From assembly GCA_964638245.1 (NCBI GenBank), contig CAZWZG010000028.1, forward strand, positions 1 through 26,362: a stretch of DNA of 26,362 nt. Direction: 5' to 3'. This document shows, in pieces, positions 1 to 7,966 of the stretch (the stretch's first letter is position 1; each line of letters opens with the position of its first letter). Origin of the DNA: CAZWZG01 sp964638245. GTDB taxonomy: Bacteria > Pseudomonadota > Alphaproteobacteria > Rhodobacterales > Rhodobacteraceae. The notes below the pieces were generated by a model, which was given only the letters and a program-made list of their open reading frames with translations, had not been told where the DNA came from and searched no databases. The position numbers and the translations under genes are program-made.

Positions 1-618
1 AAAGAGGTAGGCCTTGGAGCGGGCCATTTTGAACAGGCGAGCGGGTTTGAGTTTAAGAGAGCCGAAGATGTCGGGGTCGGGGTGAAAGGTGACGGACGTG
101 CCGCGCCGGTTGGGGGCCGCGCCCAAGTTTTCGACCGGGCCCTGCGGGATGCCGCGGGAAAAGCGCTGGGCGACCAGTTCGCGGTTGCGGGCGACCTCGA
201 CCACGAGGCTGTCCGATAGCGCGTTGACGACCGAGACGCCGACGCCGTGGAGGCCGCCGGAGGTCTCATAGGCTTTGCCCGAGAACTTTCCGCCTGCGTG
301 GAGCGTGCACAGGATCACTTCGAGCGCGGATTTGTCCGGGAACTTGGGGTGCGGATCGGTGGGGATGCCGCGGCCGTTGTCGCGGATCGTCATTGCGCCG
401 TCGGCGTGCAGTTCCATCTCGATGCGGGTGGCGTGGCCTGCCACAGCCTCGTCCATCGAGTTATCCAGAACCTCGGCCACCAGATGATGCAGCGCCCGCT
501 CATCGGTGCCGCCGATATACATGCCCGGACGCTTGCGCACGGGTTCGAGCCCCTCGAGCACCTCGATCGAGGTGGCATCATAGGTCTCGCTCGCCTGAGA
601 AAGGAGATCATTGGCCAT
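1..618 (-). CDS. parE: DNA topoisomerase IV subunit B, 5' part (partial)
   Basis: Subunit B of topoisomerase IV supplies the ATPase that drives decatenation of daughter chromosomes, working with ParC in the cytoplasm. The visible 206 codons start MANDLLSQAS and run off the left edge with an open frame. They form most of the GHKL ATP-binding domain: RKRPGMYIGGTDERALHH, EVLDNSMDEA (the Asn that binds Mg-ATP), DNGRGIPTDPHPKFP and GGLHGVGVSVVNALS are all present. GGTDERALHHLVAEVLDNSMDEA is the ParE form; GyrB usually has GDTDDGSGLHHMVYEVVDNG, so I call ParE rather than GyrB. The ATG at 618 was chosen because the protein begins there as in homologues and the upstream region does not look coding. 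It is divergent from the PPK2 gene. The transducer and TOPRIM domains lie outside the window. Confidence 0.93.
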   Translation of the reverse strand, partial: MANDLLSQASETYDATSIEVLEGLEPVRKRPGMYIGGTDERALHHLVAEVLDNSMDEAVAGHATRIEMELHADGAMTIRDNGRGIPTDPHPKFPDKSALEVILCTLHAGGKFSGKAYETSGGLHGVGVSVVNALSDSLVVEVARNRELVAQRFSRGIPQGPVENLGAAPNRRGTSVTFHPDPDIFGSLKLKPARLFKMARSKAYLF

Positions 619-668
619 ATCGGCACCGCCTGTAGTTGTTATGGGCCGTTCTTTGTTTTGTTGACCGC

Positions 669-697
669 ATTAGACCCCAAAGGCGGCGCTTGGGCAA
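669..697 (-). promoter_or_regulatory. possible sigma-70-type promoter of parE
   Basis: On the minus strand a TTGCCC hexamer (697-692) and a TCTAAT hexamer (674-669) are 17 bp apart, about 50 bp upstream of the parE ATG, in the only gap between parE and the divergent PPK2 gene. Spacing is ideal but the match is only moderate, so this is a guess from pattern alone. Confidence 0.3.
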
Positions 698-792
698 CGT
701 CAGAAGCGGGGTCGAGACGGTTTCATGACATGGATCAAGGCCGGTTTTGTGCGCGTCTGATAGGGCATGGACGAACGAAAGGAGTCCGCCTC

Positions 793-1665
793 ATGCCTGA
801 TACCGCCCTCGACACCGAAAACCTGCCACTTGCCGAACCGTGTTTTGACAATGGCACGTACCCCTACGAGACGAAGATTTCCAAGAAGTCCTACGAGGCT
901 CAGAAGGCCAAGCTTCAGGCCGAGCTTCTGAAGGTGCAGCATTGGGCGCAGGACACCGGCCAGCGGTTCGTCCTTCTTTTCGAAGGTCGCGATGCCGCCG
1001 GCAAGGGCGGTACGATCAAGCGGTTCATGGAGCATCTGAACCCGCGTCAGGCGCGCGTGGTCGCGCTTAACAAACCGACATGGGAAGAGAAGGGGCAGTG
1101 GTTCTTTCAGCGCTATATCAACGAGTTGCCCACGACGGGCGAAATGGTCTTCTACGACCGCTCCTGGTACAACCGCGCCGGGGTCGAGCGGGTGATGGGG
1201 TTCTGTTCGCCCGAGGAATACCTCGAGTTCATGCGCCAGACGCCCGAGCTGGAACGCATGCTGACGCGATCAGGCATCCGGCTTTACAAGTACTGGTTTT
1301 CGGTCACGCAAGCCGAACAACGCGCGCGCTTTGAAAGCCGTGCCACTGACCCGTTGAAGCGCTGGAAGCTGTCGCCGATCGACAAGGCCAGCCTCGACAA
1401 ATGGCCTGACTACACCGAGGCCAAGGAGGCGATGCTGTTTTACACGGACACCGCCGATGCGCCCTGGACGATCATCAAGAGCGACGACAAGAAACGCGCG
1501 CGGCTGGCCTGCATGCGCCATTTCCTTGCCTCGCTGGATTACCCGGACAAGGACCGACGCGTGGTCGGCGAGCCAGACCCGCGCCTTGTGGGCCGCGCGA
1601 GCCACGTGCTGCACGAGAACAGCCACATCCTTGGCACCGCGCTCCATCCCGAAGGACGGGCCTGA
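793..1665 (+). CDS. polyphosphate kinase 2 family protein (PPK2)
   Basis: A 290-residue cytoplasmic kinase of the PPK2 family, which transfers phosphate between inorganic polyphosphate and nucleoside di- or monophosphates. Seen: a P-loop FEGRDAAGKGGTIKRF (about residues 63-78), the family motif YDRSWYNRAGVE (121-132) that carries the Walker B Asp, and the LSPIDKASLDKWPDYTEAKE stretch in the lid and C-terminal half. The length fits a one-domain class I PPK2 of about 300 residues. The ATG at 793 was chosen because AAAGGAG (778-784) sits just upstream as a ribosome site and the protein starts there in a family-like way, although the frame stays open much farther upstream. It is a single-gene unit followed by a hairpin at 1676. 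ADP- or GDP-preference cannot be read from the sequence. Confidence 0.92.
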   Translation: MPDTALDTENLPLAEPCFDNGTYPYETKISKKSYEAQKAKLQAELLKVQHWAQDTGQRFVLLFEGRDAAGKGGTIKRFMEHLNPRQARVVALNKPTWEEKGQWFFQRYINELPTTGEMVFYDRSWYNRAGVERVMGFCSPEEYLEFMRQTPELERMLTRSGIRLYKYWFSVTQAEQRARFESRATDPLKRWKLSPIDKASLDKWPDYTEAKEAMLFYTDTADAPWTIIKSDDKKRARLACMRHFLASLDYPDKDRRVVGEPDPRLVGRASHVLHENSHILGTALHPEGRA

Positions 1666-1675
1666 GGCAAAGAGA

Positions 1676-1703
1676 AAAGCGGCGCCCCCTCGAGCGCCGC
1701 TTT
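1676..1703. terminator. hairpin terminator between converging genes
   Basis: A perfect 10-bp stem (AAAGCGGCGC at 1676-1685 with its complement at 1694-1703) and an 8-base loop lie 10 bases after the PPK2 stop and 33 bases from the stop of the converging gene. The stem begins and ends in A/T runs, so it could work for both strands, but there is no long T tract on the plus strand. Confidence 0.65.
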
Positions 1704-1736
1704 CGTCTCAGATTGTGTCCTGATCTGAGTGGGTCG

Positions 1737-2384
1737 TTATGCTTTTGCGCGGCGGCTCCGGGCGACGCCCATCGCGCCAATACCGGCGATCATCAGCCAT
1801 GCGGCTGCTGGCAGCGGGACGGGTGTGGCCGTCCAGAGGCCGTCTTGAGCACCGGAATAGGTGTAATCACCACAATTCGTTCCGTCTGCGTCACAAGAGG
1901 CCGTCGAGACCCAGCCCCAGCCAACATAGGTGTTGGTGTATTTGTTCTTGGGATCATCCATACCAAACTGAAGCGTGTGGTAGGGGTCCGACTTCTTCTG
2001 CATGCCAAGAAGCGAGTAGTAAGTCGTTCCATCCGTGATGTGGCCCGCGCCGTCCCACGACAAGAAGTCATCGTCGGTGCCAGAGTAGGTCATTTTGTAG
2101 TCATAGGTCCAAGCGGTCGTTCCGGTGATTTTGCCGGAGAAGCTTTGGTAGACGGTGCCATAGATATGCGCACTGCCGCCTGATGCATTCATGCGGACGT
2201 TAGATCCGTTGTCCTGCGAGAATGTGAAAAACAGATTTGGTCCATCTAGACGAAGTCCATACTCGTACTCGTTCGATTTGGAGCCGTAGTCGTGGTCATC
2301 CAATTGATAAACTGCAGCATGGGCCCCACCGGCCACCATCGCTACAGTGATCGCGGCAATGCCCGCGCGCAGTGTCTTGAGCAT
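1737..2384 (-). CDS. secreted VPLPA-CTERM sorting-domain protein
   Basis: A 215-residue exported protein of unknown specific function. The N-terminus is a clear Sec signal peptide (MLKTLRAGIAAITVAMVAGG, predicted cut after AHA at residue 23). The mature part is rich in Tyr, Gly, Asp, Asn and Ser and looks like a beta-rich extracellular domain; one Cys pair (STASCDADGTNCGD) may form a disulfide. The C-terminus has the tripartite sorting signal: VPLPAAAW, a hydrophobic helix (LMIAGIGAMGV) and a basic tail (ARSRRAKA). Proteins with this VPLPA-CTERM tail are known in Rhodobacterales as substrates of an exosortase (XrtD type); none is encoded here. The ATG at 2384 is preferred over a GTG at 2396 because GGAGAG then lies at ribosome-site distance. 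It converges on the PPK2 gene. Confidence 0.85.
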   Translation of the reverse strand: MLKTLRAGIAAITVAMVAGGAHAAVYQLDDHDYGSKSNEYEYGLRLDGPNLFFTFSQDNGSNVRMNASGGSAHIYGTVYQSFSGKITGTTAWTYDYKMTYSGTDDDFLSWDGAGHITDGTTYYSLLGMQKKSDPYHTLQFGMDDPKNKYTNTYVGWGWVSTASCDADGTNCGDYTYSGAQDGLWTATPVPLPAAAWLMIAGIGAMGVARSRRAKA

Positions 2385-2423
2385 AGGTCTCTCCACTCGT
2401 TACTCACAAAACTTGCCTTAAAT

Positions 2424-2485
2424 TTGACACGAATCTCGGCGGAAATCTGCCAAAATATTGGAAACAACGCCGGGACGTGACGTCA
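2424..2485. promoter_or_regulatory. AT-rich divergent control region
   Basis: The 178 bases between the VPLPA-CTERM gene and the MATE gene are much more AT-rich than their surroundings. They hold a consensus minus-35 box TTGACA (2424-2429, plus strand) without a convincing minus-10 at 16-18 bp, and an 8-bp perfect palindrome TGACGTCA (2478-2485). Promoters for both genes must lie here, but I cannot fix them. Confidence 0.3.
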
Positions 2486-2562
2486 ACAATTGGTAAGATG
2501 CTGATTTTAAATGCTTTTAACTGCTCATTGAAGCGGCGCTGAAAACCTCCTAAGCGGTCTTC

Positions 2563-3912
2563 ATGTCCGAAATGGCGATCCCTTCGCGCCGCGCGCACGC
2601 GCGCGCGCTTTTGACGCTGGGCTTGCCTTTGGTGGGCGCCAATCTGGCACAGATTGCCGTTACCACGACCGACACGATCATGATGGGCTGGTATGGCGTA
2701 ACCGAATTGGCGGGCCTTGCCATTGCGGGCCCTTTCTTTTTCACGATTTACATTCTGGGGGCGGGTTTTGCCTTTGCCGTGCTGCCCATGGTCGCGGAGG
2801 CTGCGGGCCAGGACGATACCACCAGCGCGCGACGTGCTACACGAATGGGGCTGTGGCTGACGATCTTGTTCTGCGTGTTCGGGATGCTGCCAATGCTGTG
2901 GGCCGAGCCGATCTTGTTGGCCATGGGGCAGGACCCGGACGTGTCTCGCGAAGCGGGCAAGTACCTTTGGCTTGTGGCATTCGGCCTGATGTTTCATTCG
3001 CTGTGGAATGTGTTGCGGAACTTCTGCTCCGGACTTGAACATGCGCGCGTTGTGCTGTGGGTCAGCATTGGTGCGGCGGTGCTCAATGTACCGCTGAACT
3101 ACCTGTTCATTTTCGGAAACTTCGGAGCGCCTGAGCTTGGGATCGAAGGCGCGGCCTATGCCTCGGTTTCGGTATCGCTGGCGGCGACGGTGGCCTTTGC
3201 GATCTACATCATCGTGCGCTTGCCCGCGTTCGAGTTGTTCAAGAACTTTCACCGCCCCGACTGGGAGGCGTTCGGCAAGGTGTTTCGCCTTGGCACGCCC
3301 ATCGGGGTTACAAATCTGGCCGAGGTCGGGTTGTTCGCAGGCTCGGGCATTTTGATCGGGCTGTTGGGGGAGGTGCCGCTGGCGGCTCACGGGATCGCGC
3401 TTCAGATCGCGTCGATCACATTCATGGTGCATCTGGGCCTTTCAGGGGCGACGACTGTGCGCGTGGGCCGGTTTTACGGGCAGAAGAATGGCGCCGCCTT
3501 GCGGGACGTGGCGCTGGTCGGTCTGGGACTGTCGTTGCTGATGTCGTGTCTGACGATGATTGCGTTTCTGACGGTACCAGAGCCCTTGATTGGCGTGTTC
3601 ATTGACCCTGACGAGCCGCTCCGGGCCGAGATCCTTGCCGTGGGCGTCGGACTATTGGCGATGGCGGCACTGTTTCAACTGGCTGACGGGGCGCAGGTGA
3701 TGGCGCTGGGCGCTTTGCGCGGGGTACAGGACACCAAGGTTCCGATGATCATGGCCGCGTTCAGCTATTGGCTGATCGGTCTGCCGGCCTCGTACGTCCT
3801 TGGCATTGTGCTTGGTTTTGGCGCGGTCGGGGTCTGGGTTGGTCTGGTGTTGGGGTTACTGGCCGCCGGTATCCTGCTCAGCATCCGGTTCTGGCGGCGG
3901 CACTATGTGTGA
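2563..3912 (+). CDS. MATE family multidrug/cation antiporter
   Basis: A 449-residue inner-membrane exporter of the MATE family (NorM-like), which uses a Na+ or H+ gradient to expel cationic or organic compounds. The protein has about twelve hydrophobic segments in two similar halves. The first half opens with LTLGLPLVGANLAQIAVTTT and DTIMMGWYG, the usual MATE TM1; NVPLNYLFIFG in TM6 and the second-half start RLGTPIGVTNLAEVGLF are also typical. The loop ALRGVQDTKVPMIMAAFSYW in the second half is a well-conserved MATE signature. Length matches the family. The ATG at 2563 gives MSEMAIPSRRAHA, a basic cytoplasmic N-tail; its ribosome site is weak. The gene ends only 6 bases from the stop of ptsP on the other strand. 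Substrate cannot be inferred. Confidence 0.92.
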   Translation: MSEMAIPSRRAHARALLTLGLPLVGANLAQIAVTTTDTIMMGWYGVTELAGLAIAGPFFFTIYILGAGFAFAVLPMVAEAAGQDDTTSARRATRMGLWLTILFCVFGMLPMLWAEPILLAMGQDPDVSREAGKYLWLVAFGLMFHSLWNVLRNFCSGLEHARVVLWVSIGAAVLNVPLNYLFIFGNFGAPELGIEGAAYASVSVSLAATVAFAIYIIVRLPAFELFKNFHRPDWEAFGKVFRLGTPIGVTNLAEVGLFAGSGILIGLLGEVPLAAHGIALQIASITFMVHLGLSGATTVRVGRFYGQKNGAALRDVALVGLGLSLLMSCLTMIAFLTVPEPLIGVFIDPDEPLRAEILAVGVGLLAMAALFQLADGAQVMALGALRGVQDTKVPMIMAAFSYWLIGLPASYVLGIVLGFGAVGVWVGLVLGLLAAGILLSIRFWRRHYV

Positions 3913-3918
3913 GGGGGC

Positions 3919-5668
3919 TCAGCCCTGATCGCGCAGCCACTCCATGACTGCAGGGCGCACCGATTGCGCGCCCTCGACCTTGGCGCCTTCGATCACCTTG
4001 CGCACTTCGTCCAGATCAACGCGTCTGAGAAGCGATTTCACTGGGCCGATGGACGCCGGACGCATGGACAGCGTGCGCAAACCCATGGCTGCAAAACACA
4101 TGGCCTCGACCGGGCGCCCGGCATCCTCACCACAGAACGAAAGCGGTGTTTCGGTTTCCCGGCAGCGCGCCACGATATGCTCGATCAGCGACAGGAACGA
4201 CACGTTCAGCGTGTCATAGCGCCGCCGCACGCGTTCGTTTTCGCGGTCAGCCGCAAAGAAGAACTGTTTCAGATCATTGCCGCCGATCGAAATGAAATCG
4301 GCCATCTCGAAAAACTGGCGGGGCGAAAAGGCAAGGCTGGGCGTTTCCAGCATCGCGCCGATTTCGACCTTTTCAGGCAGGGGATGGCCAAGCTTTTTCT
4401 CCCGCTCCAGCTCGCCCAGCACATAGTCGCGCGCAGCTTTGAATTCGTCGAACTGCGCAACGAAGGGGAACATCACGGACAAGGGACGGCCATTGGCGGC
4501 GCGGATCAGCGCCTGAAGCTGCATGCGCATGACGCCCGATTTATCCAGCCCCAGCCGGATTGCGCGCCAGCCCAATGCCGGGTTGGGTTCCTCTTCCCGC
4601 TTCATATAAGGCAGGACCTTGTCCGAGCCGATGTCGAGCGTGCGGAAGATCACCTTCTTGTCTTCCGCGGCGTCCATGACCCGCCCATAGGTGGCGGCCA
4701 GATCGCCCCGGCGTGGCACATTGGAGCGGGCCAGAAACTGTAGCTCCGTCCGGAACAGGCCGACACCTTCTGCGCCCGATGTGCCGATGGAGGGCAGGTC
4801 GGCGATCAGACCGGCGTTCATCATCATGCCTATGGTCTTGCCGTCCTTGGTCTCAGCGGGCAGGTCGCGCAGGCCCGCGTAGCGTTCCTGGGCTTCGGCG
4901 GCCATGGCGATCTTGTCGCGAAAGGCGCTGGCGACCTGTTCGTCGGGGCGCAGATGCACGATACCCTGATCGCCATCGACCATGATGTGATCGCCGTTAA
5001 GCGCCTCGGTCGTGATCCGATCGGCCCGGATCACCAGCGGGATCGCCCAGGCGCGTGCGACGATGGCGGCGTGGGATCCGACAGAGCCTTCTTCAAGCAC
5101 GATGCCTTTGAGTTGCTTGCGCCCGTAATCGAGCAACTCTCCGGGTCCGATGTTCTTGGCGACAAGGATCGGATTGTCAGGCATTTCCGCCCCGGTGTCG
5201 GCACCTTGCCCGGTCAGAATGCGCAAAAGCCGGTTCGACAGATCGTCCAGATCGTTCATGCGGTCGCGCAAATAGGCGTCCGCGGCGCGCTCCATCCGGG
5301 AGCGGGCCATGGATTGCTCTTTCTCCACCGCGGCCTCGGCGGACAGGCCGCGCGCGATATCCTCCTGCATGCGTTTGATCCAGCTGCGGGACTGNNNNNN
5401 NNNNNNNNNNNNNNNNNNNNNNNNNNNNNNNNNNNNNNNNNNNNNNNNNNNNNNNNNNNNNNNNNNNNNNNNNNNNNNNNNNNNNNNNNNNNNNCTCCAG
5501 CGTTTCAGGGTCGCGGAACAGGTAGATCGAGCACACTTCGGTGCCCATCGAGGAGGCAATCAGATGGACGATCTGATCAAGCCGCGCCTGACCCGCACTG
5601 TCGGAGGCCATGACCTCTCGCAAACGGCCCAGAAGCCTGCGGCTCTGGCTTTCGGAAAGATCGGCCAT
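3919..5668 (-). CDS. ptsP: phosphoenolpyruvate-protein phosphotransferase PtsP (EI-Ntr), interrupted by assembly gap
   Basis: Enzyme I of the nitrogen phosphotransferase system; it takes phosphate from PEP and passes it to NPr and then EIIA-Ntr, signalling nitrogen and carbon state. The N-terminal 58 residues (MADLSESQSRRLLGRLREVM... VCSIYLFRDPETLE) start the GAF domain that senses glutamine or 2-oxoglutarate. After 100 N the protein resumes in the HPr-binding region and continues for 490 residues with the phospho-His loop GSVGSHAAIVARAWAIP, the PEP-binding barrel (LFRTELQFL, FRTLDIGSDK, ISIGGNDLKQFFFAADRENE) and the catalytic Cys in LSFCGEDAG. The two parts are in different frames across the N run, and about 190 residues are missing against the usual 750, so the true gap is near 570 bases. 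It follows lysC, a common alphaproteobacterial order. Confidence 0.92.
5395..5494. other. assembly gap of exactly 100 N inside ptsP
   Basis: A run of 100 N, the conventional placeholder for a gap of unknown size. The ptsP frame does not match across it and about 190 residues of GAF and HPr-binding domain are absent, so coordinates across the gap do not reflect true distance. Confidence 0.99.
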
Positions 5669-5738
5669 GGGTTGCGTTCTGCCCCGTCACATCGTTCGCG
5701 CTAGTGTAAACGCTGCCGCGCTGAAGGGAAAGGGAAGA

Positions 5739-5831
5739 GGGGGCTCTGCCCCCGCTCCTTCGGAGCCCCCCGGGATATTTACGGCCAGATGAAGGAGGAG
5801 CGCGCTCTGCTTCATCTGGCTAAAAATATCC
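5739..5831. repeat. composite intergenic repeat, copy A (full unit plus inverted half unit)
   Basis: It lies between lysC and ptsP. On the minus strand, 5794-5739 reads CTTCATCTGG, then AAATATCCCGGGG, then GGGGGCAGAGCCCCC, the same order as the copies at 14072 and 23390, with an added GCTCCTTCGGAGC hairpin (5754-5766). A second partial unit in the opposite direction lies at 5810-5831. The two CTTCATCTGG...ATATCC arms (5773-5794 and 5810-5831) match as an inverted repeat at 19 of 22 positions around a 15-base loop that contains the palindrome GAGCGCGCTC. The structure could end or attenuate lysC transcription ahead of ptsP. Confidence 0.8.
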
Positions 5832-5852
5832 TCGCCGAAGGCAAGAAAATCT

Positions 5853-7091
5853 TCAGGCCGCGCGTTCCAGACCGAACGTGTCGTGCAGCGCCTGGACGGC
5901 GAGTTCCATGTATTTGCGGTCGATCAGGACCGAGACCTTGATCTCGGACGTGGTGATGACCTTGATGTTCACGTTTTCATCGCGCAGCGCCTTGAACATC
6001 TGGGCAGCAACGCCCGCATGGGACCGCATGCCGATGCCGACAATCGACACTTTGGCCACGTCGGCGTCCACCACGATGCCGTGGAAATTGATCTCACCTG
6101 CGGCCTTCGCGTCTTCCATCGCCTTTTCGGCGCGCGAGATCTGATCGGTGGGGCAGGAGAAGGTCATGTCGGTGCGGCCTTCTTCAGAGATGTTCTGAAC
6201 GATCATATCAACGTTGACGCCTGCGTCCGCGAGCGGGCCGAAGATGGCGGCGGCGATCCCGGGGCGGTCGGCGACCGAAATGAGCGTGACCTTGGCTTCT
6301 TCGCGGGAATAGGCGACCCCCGCCACGACATTGCTTTCCACGATGTCCTCCTCGGGGCACACCAGCGTGCCCGCGCTATCATCATTATCCTCGAAACTCG
6401 ACAGAACGCGCAGCTTCACGCTGTAGCGCATGGCCAGTTCGACCGAGCGGGTTTGCAGCACCTTCGCGCCGAGCGAGGCCAGCTCCAGCATTTCTTCGAA
6501 AGCGATCTTGTCGAGCTTGCGGGCCTTGGACGTGATCCGCGGATCGGTCGTGTAGACCCCGTCCACATCCGTATAGATGTCACAGCGCACCGCATCGAAT
6601 GCGGCGGCAAAGGCCACGGCTGTCGTGTCCGAACCACCTCGGCCCAGCGTCGTGATGCGTCCCTCGGGGCTGATCCCCTGAAATCCTGCGACCACGGCAA
6701 CCTTCATGCCTTCATCGAACTTGGCGATAATATTATCTGTCGGGATCGCTTCGATGCGGGCAGCCGAATGGGCGGCGGTGGTTTGAACCGGCACCTGCCA
6801 GCCTTGCCAGGACCGTGCGGGGACGTCCATTTCCTGCAACGTCAGAGCCATCAGACCAGCCGTGACATTCTCGCCCGAGGACACCACGGCGTCGTATTCG
6901 CGCGCGTCGTAAAAGGTGCCAGTTTCCTTGACCCAGCCCACCAGTTCGTTGGTCTTGCCCGACATCGCGGACACGATCACGATAACCTGGTGGCCATTGG
7001 CCACCTCACGCCCGACCCGCTTGGCCGCACGCTTGATGCGGTCCAGCGTCGCCACCGACGTGCCGCCGAATTTCATCACCAGAATGGACAC
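5853..7091 (-). CDS. lysC: aspartate kinase
   Basis: Cytoplasmic aspartokinase: phosphorylates L-aspartate with ATP, the committed step to lysine, threonine, methionine and diaminopimelate. The 412-residue protein starts VSILVMKFGGTSVATLDRIK (read as Met at a GTG) with the KFGGTSV nucleotide motif, then VSAMSGKTNELV, SSGENVTAGLMAL and the LGRGGSDTTAVAFAAAF substrate-site stretch, and FTDVDGVYT-type sequence (IYTDVDGVYTTDPR). The C-terminal third holds two ACT domains (VTLISVADRPGIAAAIFGPL and VSIVGIGMRSHAGVAAQMF), the feedback-control module for lysine and/or threonine. Length agrees with alphaproteobacterial single-function enzymes. The GTG at 7091 is preferred because homologues begin a few residues before MKFGG; the in-frame ATG at MKFGG (7076) is the alternative. 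It stands upstream of ptsP and 62 bases after the glycosyltransferase pair. Confidence 0.94.
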   Translation of the reverse strand: MSILVMKFGGTSVATLDRIKRAAKRVGREVANGHQVIVIVSAMSGKTNELVGWVKETGTFYDAREYDAVVSSGENVTAGLMALTLQEMDVPARSWQGWQVPVQTTAAHSAARIEAIPTDNIIAKFDEGMKVAVVAGFQGISPEGRITTLGRGGSDTTAVAFAAAFDAVRCDIYTDVDGVYTTDPRITSKARKLDKIAFEEMLELASLGAKVLQTRSVELAMRYSVKLRVLSSFEDNDDSAGTLVCPEEDIVESNVVAGVAYSREEAKVTLISVADRPGIAAAIFGPLADAGVNVDMIVQNISEEGRTDMTFSCPTDQISRAEKAMEDAKAAGEINFHGIVVDADVAKVSIVGIGMRSHAGVAAQMFKALRDENVNIKVITTSEIKVSVLIDRKYMELAVQALHDTFGLERAA

Positions 7092-7153
7092 TTGTCCGCC
7101 CCTTGCCTTCGCTCGCGGCTCTCTAGTCCGTTGCGCCCCTCGGGGCAAGGGCT

Positions 7154-7966
7154 TCAGGCGGCGAGGCCGCGCAGAAGGTCGAGGTCGCGTAAGCAGGGGA
7201 ACAGCGGTTCAATTGCGGGGCGCTCGTCTTCGCTCAATTCCTTGCCGCTCGTGATCGCGCGGCTGTCATTTTCGCCGTGATGGGTGCGCAGATAGATCGG
7301 GCGCAGGGTCTGGATCATGCGCGCTTCGTTGAGCCAGCCTACGCGGCGATGGGGCTGTAGGAACAGGCCTTCGTTGGTGCCCGCCTTGGCCACCAGCGCC
7401 AACCCCTGATTGGTGTAAAAAACGTTCCGATGATGCAGCTTTACGCCGTCGTCCTTGAGGATCAGGCTGATCCCCCGTGGAAAGCTGAGGAACATGTGGT
7501 CGTCGCCATCATAATTCACGTCCAGCGCGCGGGCGGCTTCCTGTTTCAGGATGTCGACGAAATCGGTGGCAACCGCGTCGTCGTCGTCCAGCGCCACCTG
7601 CGCCAGTGGAGTTTCAAAGTCATAGGCGCCTTTGACCCAGCGCCGCACGATCCTTCCAACGACGCCGGGTTTGCGGAAATAGACTTCCGCCCGTTCGCCC
7701 AGCATATCGCCAACAAGTGTCCGGAGAGCTTTCTTCTGGACGGTCGGCATGTCCGCACCAGAAAGGATCAGGTGACGAAAGCCCGGATCCCTTTGGTCGC
7801 GCAGAGACGGCAGGGTGACGTGTTCAAAGATCTCCATGCGCCGAGCGATCCGCGCAGGCTCATATAGCGTTTCGGCCGTCGCGGTTTCGGCGTTCTTCCA
7901 GCCGCCTTTGCCCAGGAACGAAAACCGCGTCACAAACAGGACGGAAATATCTTCGGGCCGGGTCAT
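7154..7966 (-). CDS. putative glycosyltransferase (rhamnosyltransferase-like), second of tandem pair
   Basis: A 270-residue protein, clearly a paralogue of the gene just upstream. Shared blocks include VLFVTRFSFLGKGGW, TAETLYEP, TLPSLRDQRDPGFRHLILSG, DMLGERAEVYFRKPG and AQVALDDDDAVATDFVDIL. The run of four Asp followed by T/S-D resembles a DxD metal/nucleotide-sugar site, and the overall pattern resembles the putative rhamnosyltransferase family (Pfam Rhamno_transf type). There is no signal peptide or membrane helix, so it should be cytoplasmic. The ATG at 7966 overlaps the upstream stop as ATGA, which fixes the start and implies translational coupling. Family assignment is from memory of pattern and the acceptor sugar is unknown. 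Confidence 0.7.
   Translation of the reverse strand: MTRPEDISVLFVTRFSFLGKGGWKNAETATAETLYEPARIARRMEIFEHVTLPSLRDQRDPGFRHLILSGADMPTVQKKALRTLVGDMLGERAEVYFRKPGVVGRIVRRWVKGAYDFETPLAQVALDDDDAVATDFVDILKQEAARALDVNYDGDDHMFLSFPRGISLILKDDGVKLHHRNVFYTNQGLALVAKAGTNEGLFLQPHRRVGWLNEARMIQTLRPIYLRTHHGENDSRAITSGKELSEDERPAIEPLFPCLRDLDLLRGLAA

Noticed and set aside
1..618. GyrB instead of ParE
   Set aside because: GGTDERALHHLVAEVLDNSMDEA fits ParE; GyrB has a different insertion there.
247..792. Upstream extension of the PPK2 frame
   Set aside because: It would overlap parE on the other strand; ribosome site and family start support ATG 793.
2404..3432. Long open frame antisense to the MATE gene
   Set aside because: Rich in Arg, His and Gln with no recognisable domain, and lies opposite a clear MATE gene; typical of antisense frames in GC-rich DNA.
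7135..7146. Hairpin GCCCCTCGGGGC as a terminator between the glycosyltransferase and lysC
   Set aside because: Stem is only 4-5 bp with a very small loop and no T tract.
5883..7280. 465-codon frame antisense to lysC
   Set aside because: His/Asp/Arg-rich composition, opposite a strong lysC; an artefact of codon bias.
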